This document shows positions 40,439 through 48,111 of a stretch of 64,000 bases of DNA, piece by piece. The translations under genes were made by a program, and so were the position numbers. The notes below the pieces were generated by a model. It saw only the letters and a program-made list of their open reading frames with translations, did no database searches and was not told the DNA's origin. Position 1 is the stretch's first letter; every line of letters starts with the position of its first letter. Origin of the DNA: Pseudomonas oryzihabitans (GTDB lineage: Bacteria; Pseudomonadota; Gammaproteobacteria; Pseudomonadales; Pseudomonadaceae). The DNA is taken from positions 3,074,001-3,138,000 of the forward strand of contig NZ_CP017024.1 in assembly GCF_014522265.1 (NCBI RefSeq), given 5' to 3'.

Positions 40439-41791
40439 TCAGACGAACAGCGACAGCAGCATGATGAAGGCCAGGGCCACCACCGAGAGGATGGTTTCCA
40501 TCATCGACCAGGTCTTGAAGGTCTCGGCCACGGTCATGTTGAAGTACTGCTTCACCAGCCAGAAGCCGGCGTCGTTGACGTGGGAGAGGATCACCGAACC
40601 GGCACCGGCGGCCAGTACCAGCAATTCCTTGTTCACACCGGGGATCAGCGCCACCACGGGGGCGACGATGCCGGCGCCGGTGATGGTCGCCACGGTGGCG
40701 GAACCGGTGGCCACGCGGATCACCGCTGCCACCAGCCAGGTCAGCAGGATCGGCGAGATCTGCGTCTGCACCGCCAGGTTGCCAATCACCTCACCCACGC
40801 CGCTGGCCACCAGCATCTGCTTGAAACCACCGCCGGCGCCGACGATCAGCACGATGGCCGCCACTGGCGCCAGGCTCTGGTCGAGCAGCTTGACGATCTT
40901 CTCGCGAGAGAAGCCGCAGGCGGTGCCGAAGCTGTAGAAGCTCAGCAGCAGGGCGGCGAGCAGGGCGGTGATGGGGTGGCCGATGAAGTCCATCCAGATG
41001 CGGAAGTGGTTGTCGGCGGCGAAGAAGATGTCGGCGAAGGCCTTGAGCAGCATCAGGATCACCGGCAGCAGCACGGTGAAGACGGTGATGCCGAAGCCCG
41101 GCAGATTGCGGTTGTCGGTCTCCTGGGCGATCTGGGCGACCAGTTCGGGGTTGGCCGAACCGGGGATGCGCTTGGAGATCCAGGCACCGAAGAGGGGACC
41201 GGCGATCATGGCGGTGGGCAGGCCGACCAGCAGGCCATAGAAGATGGTCTTGCCGATGTCGGCACCGAACACCCCGACCGCCAGCAGCGGACCCGGGTGC
41301 GGCGGCACCAGGCCGTGTACGGCGGACAGGCCGGCCAGCAGCGGGATGCCCAGCTTGACCAGCGACAGCCCGGTCCGGCGGGCGACGATGAACACCAGGG
41401 GTGCCAGCAGCACGAAGCCGATCTCGAAGAACAGCGGGATGCCCACCAGGAAGGCGGCGAACATCATCGCCCAGTGCACGCGCTTGATGCCGAAGGCGCG
41501 GATCAGCGTCTGGGCGATCTGGTCGGCGCCGCCGGAATCGGCCATCAGCTTGCCGAGCATGGTGCCCAGGCCGAGCAGGATGCCGACGAAGCCGAGTACG
41601 CCGCCGAAGCCGTCCTGGAAGGATTTCATGACCTTTTCCACCGGCATGCCGGAGGTCAGGCCGAGAAAGCCCGAGGCGATGGTCAGGGCGATGAAGGGAT
41701 GGACCTTGAACTTGGTGATCAGCAGCACCAGGCCGATGATGGTGACCAGGGCGTCGAGCAGAAGGAAGCTGTTGTGGTCCATGCCGAACAT
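40439..41791 (-). CDS. gntP: Gluconate:H+ symporter, GntP family
   Basis: Membrane permease of 450 residues with 12-14 helices. GntP family features: 'ALTIASGFLGLTSGMPVEKV', 'SFQDGFGGVLGFVGILLGLG' with 'LGTMLGKLMADSGGADQIA', 'HGLVPPHPGPLLAVGVFGAD' and 'GSATVATITGAGIVAPVV'. It should import D-gluconate. It lies downstream of gntK on the same strand with a 66-bp gap that holds its own copy of the GntR operator sequence (41843-41856). The start ATG at 41791 has a ribosome-binding site (AGGAGAGG). Confidence 0.9.
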   Translation of the reverse strand: MFGMDHNSFLLLDALVTIIGLVLLITKFKVHPFIALTIASGFLGLTSGMPVEKVMKSFQDGFGGVLGFVGILLGLGTMLGKLMADSGGADQIAQTLIRAFGIKRVHWAMMFAAFLVGIPLFFEIGFVLLAPLVFIVARRTGLSLVKLGIPLLAGLSAVHGLVPPHPGPLLAVGVFGADIGKTIFYGLLVGLPTAMIAGPLFGAWISKRIPGSANPELVAQIAQETDNRNLPGFGITVFTVLLPVILMLLKAFADIFFAADNHFRIWMDFIGHPITALLAALLLSFYSFGTACGFSREKIVKLLDQSLAPVAAIVLIVGAGGGFKQMLVASGVGEVIGNLAVQTQISPILLTWLVAAVIRVATGSATVATITGAGIVAPVVALIPGVNKELLVLAAGAGSVILSHVNDAGFWLVKQYFNMTVAETFKTWSMMETILSVVALAFIMLLSLFV

Positions 41792-41842
41792 GGCGCCTCT
41801 CCTATTGTTGTTGTGGGCGTTGCGGGTGATTGGATTGGAATG

Positions 41843-41856
41843 GGTAGCGCTGTCTC
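41843..41856 (-). promoter_or_regulatory. Candidate GntR operator before gntP
   Basis: GGTAGCGCTGTCTC, identical over 14 bases (on the minus strand GAGACAGCGCTACC) to the copies at 42408-42421 and 42522-42535. It lies between the gntK stop and the gntP start. The core TAGCGCT is the motif reported for GntR of Pseudomonas. Confidence 0.75.
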
Positions 41857-41857
41857 G

Positions 41858-42391
41858 TCAGGCCGGCTGGGCCAGGCGCGCCGAGGTGTTCCACCAGGCC
41901 GACACCTGGGTGCCGATGGCGGGCAGGCTGTCGCGTGCATCCACTACCAGCGTAGCCGGTTCACCGTGGGGTGCTTCGAGGGCGGCGAACTGGCTGTCGA
42001 TCAGGCTGGCGGGCATGAAGTGCCCCGGACGATTGGCGACGCGCTGGGCGGCGGTCTCGCGGGTCAGTTCGAGAAAGACGAAGCCGAGACCGGGCACGGC
42101 CTGGCGCAGCTGGTCGCGATAGCGGCGCTTGAGCGCCGAGCAGGTGAGCACCGGGCGTTCGCCGGCGGCCACCGCAGCGGCCAGTTCTTCACCGAGGCGG
42201 GTCAGCCAGCCAGCGCGATCTTGGTCGTCGAGGGGGATGCCGGCGCTCATCTTGGTGATGTTGGCGGCGGGGTGGAAGGCGTCGCCTTCGATCAGGCGGC
42301 CACCGTCCTGCTCGGCAATGGTCGCGCCGACGCTGCTCTTGCCGCAGCCTGCGACGCCCATGACCACCAGCGCGGGAATGGGAGTGTTCAT
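41858..42391 (-). CDS. gntK: Gluconokinase
   Basis: Cytosolic kinase of 177 residues that phosphorylates gluconate to 6-phosphogluconate with ATP. Seen: Walker A 'VVMGVAGCGKSSVGATIA' at the N-terminus, 'LIEGDAFHPAANITKMSAGI', 'DDQDRAGWLTRL', 'VLTCSALKRRYRDQLR' and 'RPGHFMPASLIDSQFAALE', all typical of GntK. ATG at 42391 has GGAGG five bases before it; the GTG two codons earlier is less likely. It is divergent from gntR and followed by gntP. Confidence 0.93.
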   Translation of the reverse strand: MNTPIPALVVMGVAGCGKSSVGATIAEQDGGRLIEGDAFHPAANITKMSAGIPLDDQDRAGWLTRLGEELAAAVAAGERPVLTCSALKRRYRDQLRQAVPGLGFVFLELTRETAAQRVANRPGHFMPASLIDSQFAALEAPHGEPATLVVDARDSLPAIGTQVSAWWNTSARLAQPA

Positions 42392-42407
42392 CGTCACCTC
42401 CGGTCTG

Positions 42408-42421
42408 GAGACAGCGCTACC
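42408..42421 (-). promoter_or_regulatory. Candidate GntR operator before gntK
   Basis: GAGACAGCGCTACC starts 17 bp upstream of the gntK start and matches the other two copies. Position over or just after the promoter is that expected for repression. Confidence 0.75.
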
Positions 42422-42521
42422 CCGAAAAAGGAAAAAGGTAGCGGTTTCCAGTTCTTGTCGATCTTGTTAGGCCGAATGCCGACGTGTCCCGGAGGGGCAC
42501 GCCAGGCTTGTAGTGTCTGGT

Positions 42522-42535
42522 GAGACAGCGCTACC
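42522..42535 (+). promoter_or_regulatory. Candidate GntR operator before gntR
   Basis: GAGACAGCGCTACC, 43 bp upstream of the gntR start. Suggests autoregulation. On the opposite strand it reads AAGGTAGCGCT, close to the form described for P. aeruginosa GntR. Confidence 0.75.
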
Positions 42536-42577
42536 TTAGGCGCGTTCTCCGTCTCTGACAAGCCTGAAACCATAACA

Positions 42578-43594
42578 ATGAATCGAACGGGTTCTCGTAG
42601 TTCCGGTCGGCCCACCCTTACCGAGGTGGCGCTGCAGGCCGGTGTTTCCCCCATCACGGCCTCGCGTGCCCTGCGCGGTGTCGCCAGCGTGGCACCCGAG
42701 CTGGTCACCCGCGTGCAGGAAGCTGCCGCGCGCCTTGGCTATGTCACCAATCCGGCCGCCCGCGCCCTGGCCTCCGCCCAGGGGCATTCGGTGGTGGTGC
42801 TGGTCCCCTCGCTGTCCAATCATCTGTTCATCGAGCCGCTGGAGGCCATCCACGAGGTCCTGCGCCCCCGTGGCCTGGAAGTGCTGATCGGCAACTATCA
42901 CTACGATCCCGTGGAAGAGGAAAAGCTGATCCGCAACTACCTGGCCTATCAGCCCCGGGGACTGCTGCTGACCGGCTTTGACCGTACCGATGCCGCACGC
43001 CAGCTGCTGGCTGCTAGCGGGGTGCCGCGGGTGCACATGATGGAGCTGGATCCGGCGGGGTCGGTGCCCAGCGTCGGCTTTTCCCAGCACGCCGCCGGCG
43101 CCGCCGCGGCGCGGCACCTGCTGGCGGCAGGGCGCAGATGCCTGGGCTATGTCGCGGCCCAGCTCGACCCGCGGGCGCTGGCCCGGGGCGAGGGCTTTCG
43201 CGAGGTGCTGCGCGCGGCGGGCTGCTATGACCCGAGTCTGGACGTGCTGGATCCGCAGCCGTCATCCGTGGGCCTGGGCGCCCGCCAGTTCCGCGAACTG
43301 CTGGCCCGCCGGCCGGAGGTCGATGGCCTGTTCTTCTGCAACGACGACCTGGCCCAGGGTGCGCTGTTCGAGGCCCAGCGGCTGGGCATTGCCATCCCCG
43401 CGCGGATCTCGGTGCTGGGCTTCAACGACCTGCCCGGCTCGGCGCATACCGTGCCCCGGCTCACCTCCATCCAGACCCCCCGCGCCGCGGTAGGGCGCCA
43501 GGCCGCGACCCTGTTGCTGGGGCTGCTCGACGGCCGCAGCCAACCGACCTGCGTGGATCTGGGATTCGAGCTGGTGAGTCGGGAGAGTGTGTAG
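42578..43594 (+). CDS. gntR: LacI-family gluconate repressor GntR
   Basis: Repressor of 338 residues. LacI-type helix-turn-helix at about 13-35 (PTLTEVALQAGVSPITASRA) with hinge 'NPAARALASAQGHSVVVLVP', then a periplasmic-binding-like effector domain (SNHLFIEPLEAIHEVLRPRG, 'FFCNDDLAQGALFEAQRLGI', 'ISVLGFNDLPGSAHTVPRLT'). Its divergent location to gntK and the shared operators identify it as the gluconate-responsive regulator. The last 48 bp are duplicated with silent changes at 43866-43913. Confidence 0.92.
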   Translation: MNRTGSRSSGRPTLTEVALQAGVSPITASRALRGVASVAPELVTRVQEAAARLGYVTNPAARALASAQGHSVVVLVPSLSNHLFIEPLEAIHEVLRPRGLEVLIGNYHYDPVEEEKLIRNYLAYQPRGLLLTGFDRTDAARQLLAASGVPRVHMMELDPAGSVPSVGFSQHAAGAAAARHLLAAGRRCLGYVAAQLDPRALARGEGFREVLRAAGCYDPSLDVLDPQPSSVGLGARQFRELLARRPEVDGLFFCNDDLAQGALFEAQRLGIAIPARISVLGFNDLPGSAHTVPRLTSIQTPRAAVGRQAATLLLGLLDGRSQPTCVDLGFELVSRESV

Positions 43595-43616
43595 GGCTGG
43601 TCGCTCGCGTCGGATC

Positions 43617-43682
43617 ATCGCGGCCATGGGCCGCTCCTACAGGTACCGATCTCTCCTGTGGGAGCGGCCCATGGCCGCGATA
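43617..43682. repeat. Inverted repeat element (REP-like) after gntR
   Basis: atcgcggccatgggccgctc and gagcggcccatggccgcgat are long inverted arms of about 26 bp with a short spacer. A second copy is at 57550-57612. It could act as a terminator or mRNA end barrier for gntR. Such 'ggagcggcccatggccgcga' repeats are abundant in Pseudomonas genomes by my recollection. Confidence 0.8.
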
Positions 43683-43766
43683 GGACAGTTACTCGCAGTA
43701 GGTGTCGATGTCTCCATTGGGAGCAGCTTTCTTATCGCCTGAGCCATCGAAAACGAGCATCCGCTC

Positions 43767-44060
43767 CAAGCGCCTGCTCTCCCTCCTGGGAAGGGCGGGT
43801 GTGAGGCAAGTCCTCGCGGCTGGCCTCTCGTGAAAAAGGCTACGCCGTTTTCCACGCTACGGCGCTGCGTGGATCTGGGATTCGAGTTGGTGAGCCGCGA
43901 GAGCGTGTAGGGACCCTCGTCGAAGCTTCAGGTCGGCGATGGGGTCTGTTGGGCTTCGCTGTGCTCAGCCCAAGCTACAGGGGCCTGCGCGGTGGCCGCC
44001 GACCGCTCCGCTAACCCCCTCTCCCCCTGGGAAAGGGCAGGGGTGAGGGTGCTGGTCCAT
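43767..44060. repeat. Cluster of dispersed repeat modules with a gntR fragment
   Basis: Diverged copies of the modules seen at 32784-33400: 'ctctccctcctgggaagggc' (about 43775-43800), 'gaaaaaggctacgccgtttt' with 'ccacgctacgg' (43832-43862), 'ttgggcttcgctgtgctcag' (about 43948-43975) and 'ccccctctccccctgggaaa' (about 44015-44045). A duplicated gntR 3' end lies among them. With the REP-like element this makes a 500-bp gene-free stretch between gntR and the next gene. Confidence 0.65.
43866..43913 (+). pseudogene. Duplicated 3' end of gntR (48 bp)
   Basis: This stretch repeats gntR 43549-43596, from 'ctgcgtggatctgggattcg' to the stop and two more bases. The differences all fall at synonymous positions of the gntR frame (CTG/TTG Leu, AGT/AGC Ser, CGG/CGC Arg, AGT/AGC Ser), so both copies encode the same C-terminus ELVSRESV. 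It is not preceded by any gntR-like frame. It is best seen as a remnant of a related gntR allele left by recombination. Confidence 0.8.
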
Positions 44061-44094
44061 CGCACTCATGGTCGCGATCGCGCGGCAGCCAACC

Positions 44095-44583
44095 CTACCG
44101 CAACGCCTTGGCCAGAATCCGCGATTGCCCCTGGAAATCCTGGCGGGCATAGAAGGCCTGGGCGTCCTCGTTGAACTCCATCACCTCCAGGCGCAATTCG
44201 TCGACGTCGTTGTCCCGGGCCCAGGCTTCCACGGCTTCCAGCAGCCGCGCACCCACGCCCTGCCGTCTGTGGCTGGCAGACACCACCAGGGTGCCGATCC
44301 GGCAGAGGATCAGCGGCTGCAGAAAGGAAATCGAGCGGGTATCGGACAGTCGAGCGGTGACGAAGCCGACCAGTTCGTCGCTGGCGTCAGCGACGAACAG
44401 CACCCCGTCTTCCGGCTCCAGCTGGGCAGCCCAGTAGTCCTGGTCGCGCCAGCCGCCGGAGGGCTTGGCGAAGGTCGCCGGCGCCTGCCGGTGATGCTGC
44501 TCGGCGAGTTGTTCGGCCAGCCGGCAGATGGCGGCGAGGTCGGTGACGAAGGCGGGGCGGATACGCAAGAGCGGTGCTCGCAA
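44095..44583 (-). CDS. GNAT family N-acetyltransferase
   Basis: Acetyltransferase of 162 residues, substrate unknown. GNAT core: 'FVADASDELVGFVTARLS' (strand 2-3), 'CRIGTLVVSASHRRQGVGARLLEAVE' (strand 4 and acetyl-CoA loop RRQGVG, about 96-115), and 'EFNEDAQAFYARQDFQGQSR' near the end. The wide spacing resembles aminoglycoside- or polyamine-type acetyltransferases, but this is only a guess. It ends a leftward run of genes from 46069. Confidence 0.8.
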   Translation of the reverse strand: MRAPLLRIRPAFVTDLAAICRLAEQLAEQHHRQAPATFAKPSGGWRDQDYWAAQLEPEDGVLFVADASDELVGFVTARLSDTRSISFLQPLILCRIGTLVVSASHRRQGVGARLLEAVEAWARDNDVDELRLEVMEFNEDAQAFYARQDFQGQSRILAKALR

Positions 44584-44621
44584 GAGGATTCAGCCGTTCA
44601 CCTTACGCCGCACGGTGCGGC

Positions 44622-44948
44622 TCAGGAAGTCTCGACATCCAGCTGCCGGTACCAGTCGGCATAGGGGGTGTTCCGGGCCATCCGCCGGTTGTAGTCGGGG
44701 GCGCCATCGGTCCACCAGACCGGTCCGCGCTCGCCCAGGGCGTGCTTGGCGGCGTCCACCGCGGCGCGTGCGCTGCGCAGGGCGGCCTCGTCACCCTGGC
44801 GCTTGGCTGCGCCCACCTGGCGGCGCGCATCCATCAGCTCATGGGTCAGGGCGTCGCGGCGATCGGCGGGCAGGCTGGGATCAGTGCAGCGCCAGAGCCG
44901 GCCCCTGACCACGAAGTAGCGTCCGTCCGGGGTGGTGGGATAGCGCAT
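44622..44948 (-). CDS. Conserved hypothetical protein
   Basis: Protein of 108 residues with N-terminal 'TTPDGRYFVVRGRLWRCTDP', a helical Arg/Ala-rich middle and 'GPVWWTDGAPDYNRRM'. No signal peptide, cofactor motif or membrane segment. Such proteins occur in many Pseudomonas and Burkholderia genomes, but I know no function. It is 17 bp downstream of the DUF2726 gene on the same strand, so the two are likely co-transcribed. Confidence 0.7.
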   Translation of the reverse strand: MRYPTTPDGRYFVVRGRLWRCTDPSLPADRRDALTHELMDARRQVGAAKRQGDEAALRSARAAVDAAKHALGERGPVWWTDGAPDYNRRMARNTPYADWYRQLDVETS

Positions 44949-44964
44949 GGCAGGAACCCCTTGG

Positions 44965-45621
44965 TCAGTCGTCGATGTCGAGCAGGGCGCGGCAATCCGG
45001 GTAGTTCGAGCAGGCCCAGAATTCCCGCCCCTGGTGGCGACCGCTGCGCGCTCGACGGCGGACCATGGGCGCCTGGCACTCCGGGCATTCCGGCGCCAGC
45101 GCCTGGCTCGGGGGCGCTACCCGGGTGCGCGGACGGCGCCCGCCGAACACGGCATCGCGTACGGCGGTGGCGGAATAGCGCGCCGCCGCGGGAATCTCCA
45201 CCAGGCGCAACTGGGCGGCCTCGCACACCGACCTCACGAAGCGATCGCGCTGCTGGCGATGGCGCTGCAGGTGCGACCTGTCGTTGAGTTCGACCACGGC
45301 GTGCACGGCGAGGTCGTCACGCCGGCAGATGGCGAAGTCGAAGTGCTTGCAGTTGATACGGTTCTGCGCGATCAGATAGCGGCGGCGGTCGCGCAGCGGC
45401 AGGGTCTGGACCACATCGGCGATGCGCACCTTGCCGAACACCCGGTAGTCGTCGCCCACGGCTTCGTCGAGCACGGCGAGAAAGGCCTGTTCGGCGGGAG
45501 TGAAGAGGGCTTCGACCTGGCGATAGGGAAAGGCGGCCTGGCGCCGGCGCTGCCACCACCACAGCGCCCCCAGAAGCAGCAGTCCGGCCGGGACCAGCAG
45601 GGGCAGGTAACGCTCGTACAT
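44965..45621 (-). CDS. DUF2726 protein with C-terminal topoisomerase-type zinc finger
   Basis: Membrane-anchored protein of 218 residues. One N-terminal membrane segment (YLPLLVPAGLLLLGALWWW), then a DUF2726 domain (about 35-150) with the nuclease-like pattern 'INCKHFDFAICRRDDLAVHA VVELND' (Asp...Glu) that resembles PD-(D/E)xK-type folds. It ends in a four-cysteine zinc finger of topoisomerase type (CPECQAPMVRRR ... ACSNYPDC, about 181-212). The start is set to ATG 45621 because GGAG lies six bases before it; a TTG four codons earlier is possible. Activity unknown; DNA binding is a reasonable guess. Confidence 0.75.
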   Translation of the reverse strand: MYERYLPLLVPAGLLLLGALWWWQRRRQAAFPYRQVEALFTPAEQAFLAVLDEAVGDDYRVFGKVRIADVVQTLPLRDRRRYLIAQNRINCKHFDFAICRRDDLAVHAVVELNDRSHLQRHRQQRDRFVRSVCEAAQLRLVEIPAAARYSATAVRDAVFGGRRPRTRVAPPSQALAPECPECQAPMVRRRARSGRHQGREFWACSNYPDCRALLDIDD

Positions 45622-45691
45622 CTCGAACTCCAACAGCGGGGCGCCATGATAGTGAGTTCCGGCGCCGGACAGCAGCAGTGGCGACGAAGCG

Positions 45692-46069
45692 TCAGTCGCG
45701 CCGCGGTAGTTGCCGTTGCAGATCGTCCAGCCGCAGCAGGGTCACCGACTTCAGACAACTCAGATACTGCAGCTGCTGCATGGTGCCCTGGAAACCCCGC
45801 GCCGCGGTGGCGCAGCGGGGGGCGCGATCGTCCTGCCAGAGTCGTTGCAGGCGTTCGAAGGCAGGTCGTTGTTCAGTGGAGAGGCCCGCCAGCCGGCGCC
45901 CGTAGACGTCGGCCAGCCGGGCTTCGGCCACGGCCAGGTCCTGGCTGGCGCAGGCCGCCAGCTGCGCCTCGCTGCCCTGGCGATCGCAGGTGCCCGGGGC
46001 CTGTTCGGCGGCCAGGGCAGCGGTCGAGAGCAGCAGGGCGAGCAGGGCGGACAGGCGACAGGTGATCAT
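45692..46069 (-). CDS. LprI/DUF1311 family periplasmic protein
   Basis: Exported protein of 125 residues with a signal peptide (CRLSALLALLLSTAALAA) and a DUF1311-type helical domain: 'GSEAQLAACASQDLAVAEARLADVYG', then a Cys pair further on (PRCATAARG, LSCLKSV). LprI-like proteins can inhibit lysozyme, but this one is only assigned by domain. The four cysteines probably form disulfides. It is 70 bp upstream of the DUF2726 gene. Confidence 0.75.
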   Translation of the reverse strand: MITCRLSALLALLLSTAALAAEQAPGTCDRQGSEAQLAACASQDLAVAEARLADVYGRRLAGLSTEQRPAFERLQRLWQDDRAPRCATAARGFQGTMQQLQYLSCLKSVTLLRLDDLQRQLPRRD

Positions 46070-46123
46070 GCAGGCTGACTATTGCAAGGGCAGGCCGCCT
46101 AGACTGCCGTAAAAGCCCGGCGC

Positions 46124-47080
46124 TCACCAGGCGCCGCCGGTCTCCTGCGGTTCGCCCTGGGTCTCGCGGAATTGACGGATCTGCACCAGCAGCCAGTCGA
46201 TCCAGCGCTGTACCGGCGCGTCCACCGCGCCCTTGGGCAACACCAGGAAGTAGGCCTGGGCCGACAGCTGGTCGAACCGATCCGGCAGCGGGCGGACCAG
46301 GGCTCCGCTGGCCAGCAGGCGCTGGGCCAGCACGCCGCCGCCGAGCGCCACGCCCTTGCCGGCGGCTGCCTGTTGCAGGGCCATGCCGCTCAGTGAATAG
46401 CGCGGACCGCGCAGACTGTCGCCCAGGGGCACCTGCTGGCTGGCGAACCAGTCCTGCCAGGCGTTGGACCGGCTGCTGGGGCGACCCGAACGCCAGCCGC
46501 CGGGCCATTCGGCATGCAGCAGCGGATAATCCAGCAAGGCGGCGGGCCCTGCCAGCGGCGCCGGGATCAGCGCCGGGCTGCACACCGGAAAGATCCATTC
46601 GCGCAGCAGCAGGCGCGTCTCGCCGTCCTGCCAGTCGCCGCGGCCATAGCGGATCGCCGCCTGGGCACCGCCCTCGGTGCCAAGGGGCACGATGGCGGAC
46701 GAGGCGTCGAGAAAGACCTCGATATCCGGATGCTGGCGCTGGAAGTCTTCCAGCCGCGGCAACAGCCATTCCTGACCAAAGGTAGGGGGCGCGCTGACGG
46801 TCAGGACGCAGCTCTTGATCCGTGCCCGGGCGACCGCGCGGGTCAGGCCATCGAGGTGCGGCGCGATCTCCCCGGCCAGGGCGCGACCCTGGGCGGTGAG
46901 CCGTACGCCCTGGGGCAGGCGTTCGAACAACGGCTGTCCCAGTTCGGCTTCGAGCAGGCGGATCTGCCGGCTGATGGCACCGGCCGTGACATGCAACTCG
47001 TCCGCGGCCTTGGCGAAGTGCTGGTGTCGCGCAGCGGCGGCAAAGGCGCGCAGGGCGTTGAGGGGGAGGGCAGTGGTCAC
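46124..47080 (-). CDS. LysR family transcriptional regulator (GcvA-like)
   Basis: Regulator of 318 residues with the GcvA-type start 'LPLNALRAFAAAARHQHFAKAADELHVTAGAISRQIRLLE' (helix-turn-helix at about 22-42) and effector domain with 'LTVSAPPTFGQEWLLPRLEDF' and 'GKGVALGGGVLAQRLLASGAL'. It is divergent from the two EamA genes across 100 bp, and is the likely regulator of these exporters. Confidence 0.88.
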   Translation of the reverse strand: MTTALPLNALRAFAAAARHQHFAKAADELHVTAGAISRQIRLLEAELGQPLFERLPQGVRLTAQGRALAGEIAPHLDGLTRAVARARIKSCVLTVSAPPTFGQEWLLPRLEDFQRQHPDIEVFLDASSAIVPLGTEGGAQAAIRYGRGDWQDGETRLLLREWIFPVCSPALIPAPLAGPAALLDYPLLHAEWPGGWRSGRPSSRSNAWQDWFASQQVPLGDSLRGPRYSLSGMALQQAAAGKGVALGGGVLAQRLLASGALVRPLPDRFDQLSAQAYFLVLPKGAVDAPVQRWIDWLLVQIRQFRETQGEPQETGGAW

Positions 47081-47180
47081 TGCTGAGCCTTAATTTTCCT
47101 GAGCCTGACGCCCATTAAACATCGTTTGTCCGACCTGTTCAGCCACGGTCATCCTGCAGGCTCACTTTTTTCCTGGAACG

Positions 47181-48089
47181 ATGCCCATGCGCAAGGAGCT
47201 CGACCTCCCCGCCGTGCTGGTCATGCTGGTGCTCTGCCTGGTCTGGGGCCTGCAGCAGACGGCGATCAAGGCCATCGCCGAGCAGGTGGACCCCTTGCTG
47301 CAGATCGGCTGGCGTTCGCTGCTGGCGGCCGGGCTGCTCTATGGCCTGGCGCGCTGGCGCGGCATCCGCTGCCTGGGCCGTGACCGGACGCTGATTCCCG
47401 GGCTGCTCGCCGGTTCGCTGTTCGCCCTGGAGTTCCTCTGCATGGCGGTGGGCCTGAAGTACACCAGCGCCGCGCACATGGTGGTGTTCATCTACACGGC
47501 GCCGCTGTTCGCCGCCTGTGGCCTGCACTGGCTGGTGCCCGGCGAGCGGCTGTCGGGGCGCCAGTGGCTGGGCATACTGCTGGCGGCCAGTGGCGTGGCC
47601 TGCGCCTTCCTGATCGGCAAACCGAGCGGCGGCACCAGCTGGCAGGGCGATCTGATCGGCCTGGTCGGCGGTGCCGCCTGGGGCGCCACCACGGTGCTGA
47701 TCCGCCGCAGCGCCCTGGCCGAGGCGCCGCCGCTGCGCACCCTGTTCTATCAACTCGGGGTGACCGGGGTGGTGCTGCTGGCGCTGGCCCTGCCGCTCGG
47801 CAAGCGCCTGGATCTGGCCGGGCTGGATTTCCTGGCCTGGTCGAGTCTGGCCTTCCAGGTGTTCATCGTCGCCGGCATCAGTCTGCTGGGCTGGTTCGTG
47901 CTGCTCAGTCGCTATCGCGCGGCGCCCCTGGGCGTGCTGACCCTGCTGACGCCGCTGTTCGGTGTACTGATGGGCGTCTGGCTGCTGGGCGAGACCCCGG
48001 GACCGGGATTTCTCGCCGGCGCGGCCCTGGTGCTCAGCGGCCTGCTGATCGTCAGCTATCCTTCCCGCTCGCGAGTCGCGTCCCGCTGA
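47181..48089 (+). CDS. EamA/DMT family exporter
   Basis: Drug/metabolite transporter of 302 residues with ten membrane helices in two EamA repeats. The first repeat starts 'VLVMLVLCLVWGLQQTAIKA' and ends 'GVACAFLIGKPSG'; the second starts 'WQGDLIGLVGGAAWGATTVL' and ends 'LLIVSYP'. It likely exports an amino acid or metabolite. The next EamA gene starts 22 bp later on the same strand. A ribosome-binding site precedes ATG 47181 only weakly; the internal ATG at 47187 is an alternative start. Confidence 0.85.
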   Translation: MPMRKELDLPAVLVMLVLCLVWGLQQTAIKAIAEQVDPLLQIGWRSLLAAGLLYGLARWRGIRCLGRDRTLIPGLLAGSLFALEFLCMAVGLKYTSAAHMVVFIYTAPLFAACGLHWLVPGERLSGRQWLGILLAASGVACAFLIGKPSGGTSWQGDLIGLVGGAAWGATTVLIRRSALAEAPPLRTLFYQLGVTGVVLLALALPLGKRLDLAGLDFLAWSSLAFQVFIVAGISLLGWFVLLSRYRAAPLGVLTLLTPLFGVLMGVWLLGETPGPGFLAGAALVLSGLLIVSYPSRSRVASR

Positions 48090-48111
48090 CTCGCCTGGCC
48101 CTGAGCGTCCG

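Noticed and set aside
40394-42523. Open frame of 709 codons on the plus strand across gntP and gntK
   Set aside because: His/Gln/Asp-rich antisense frame; both genes below it have full family motifs.
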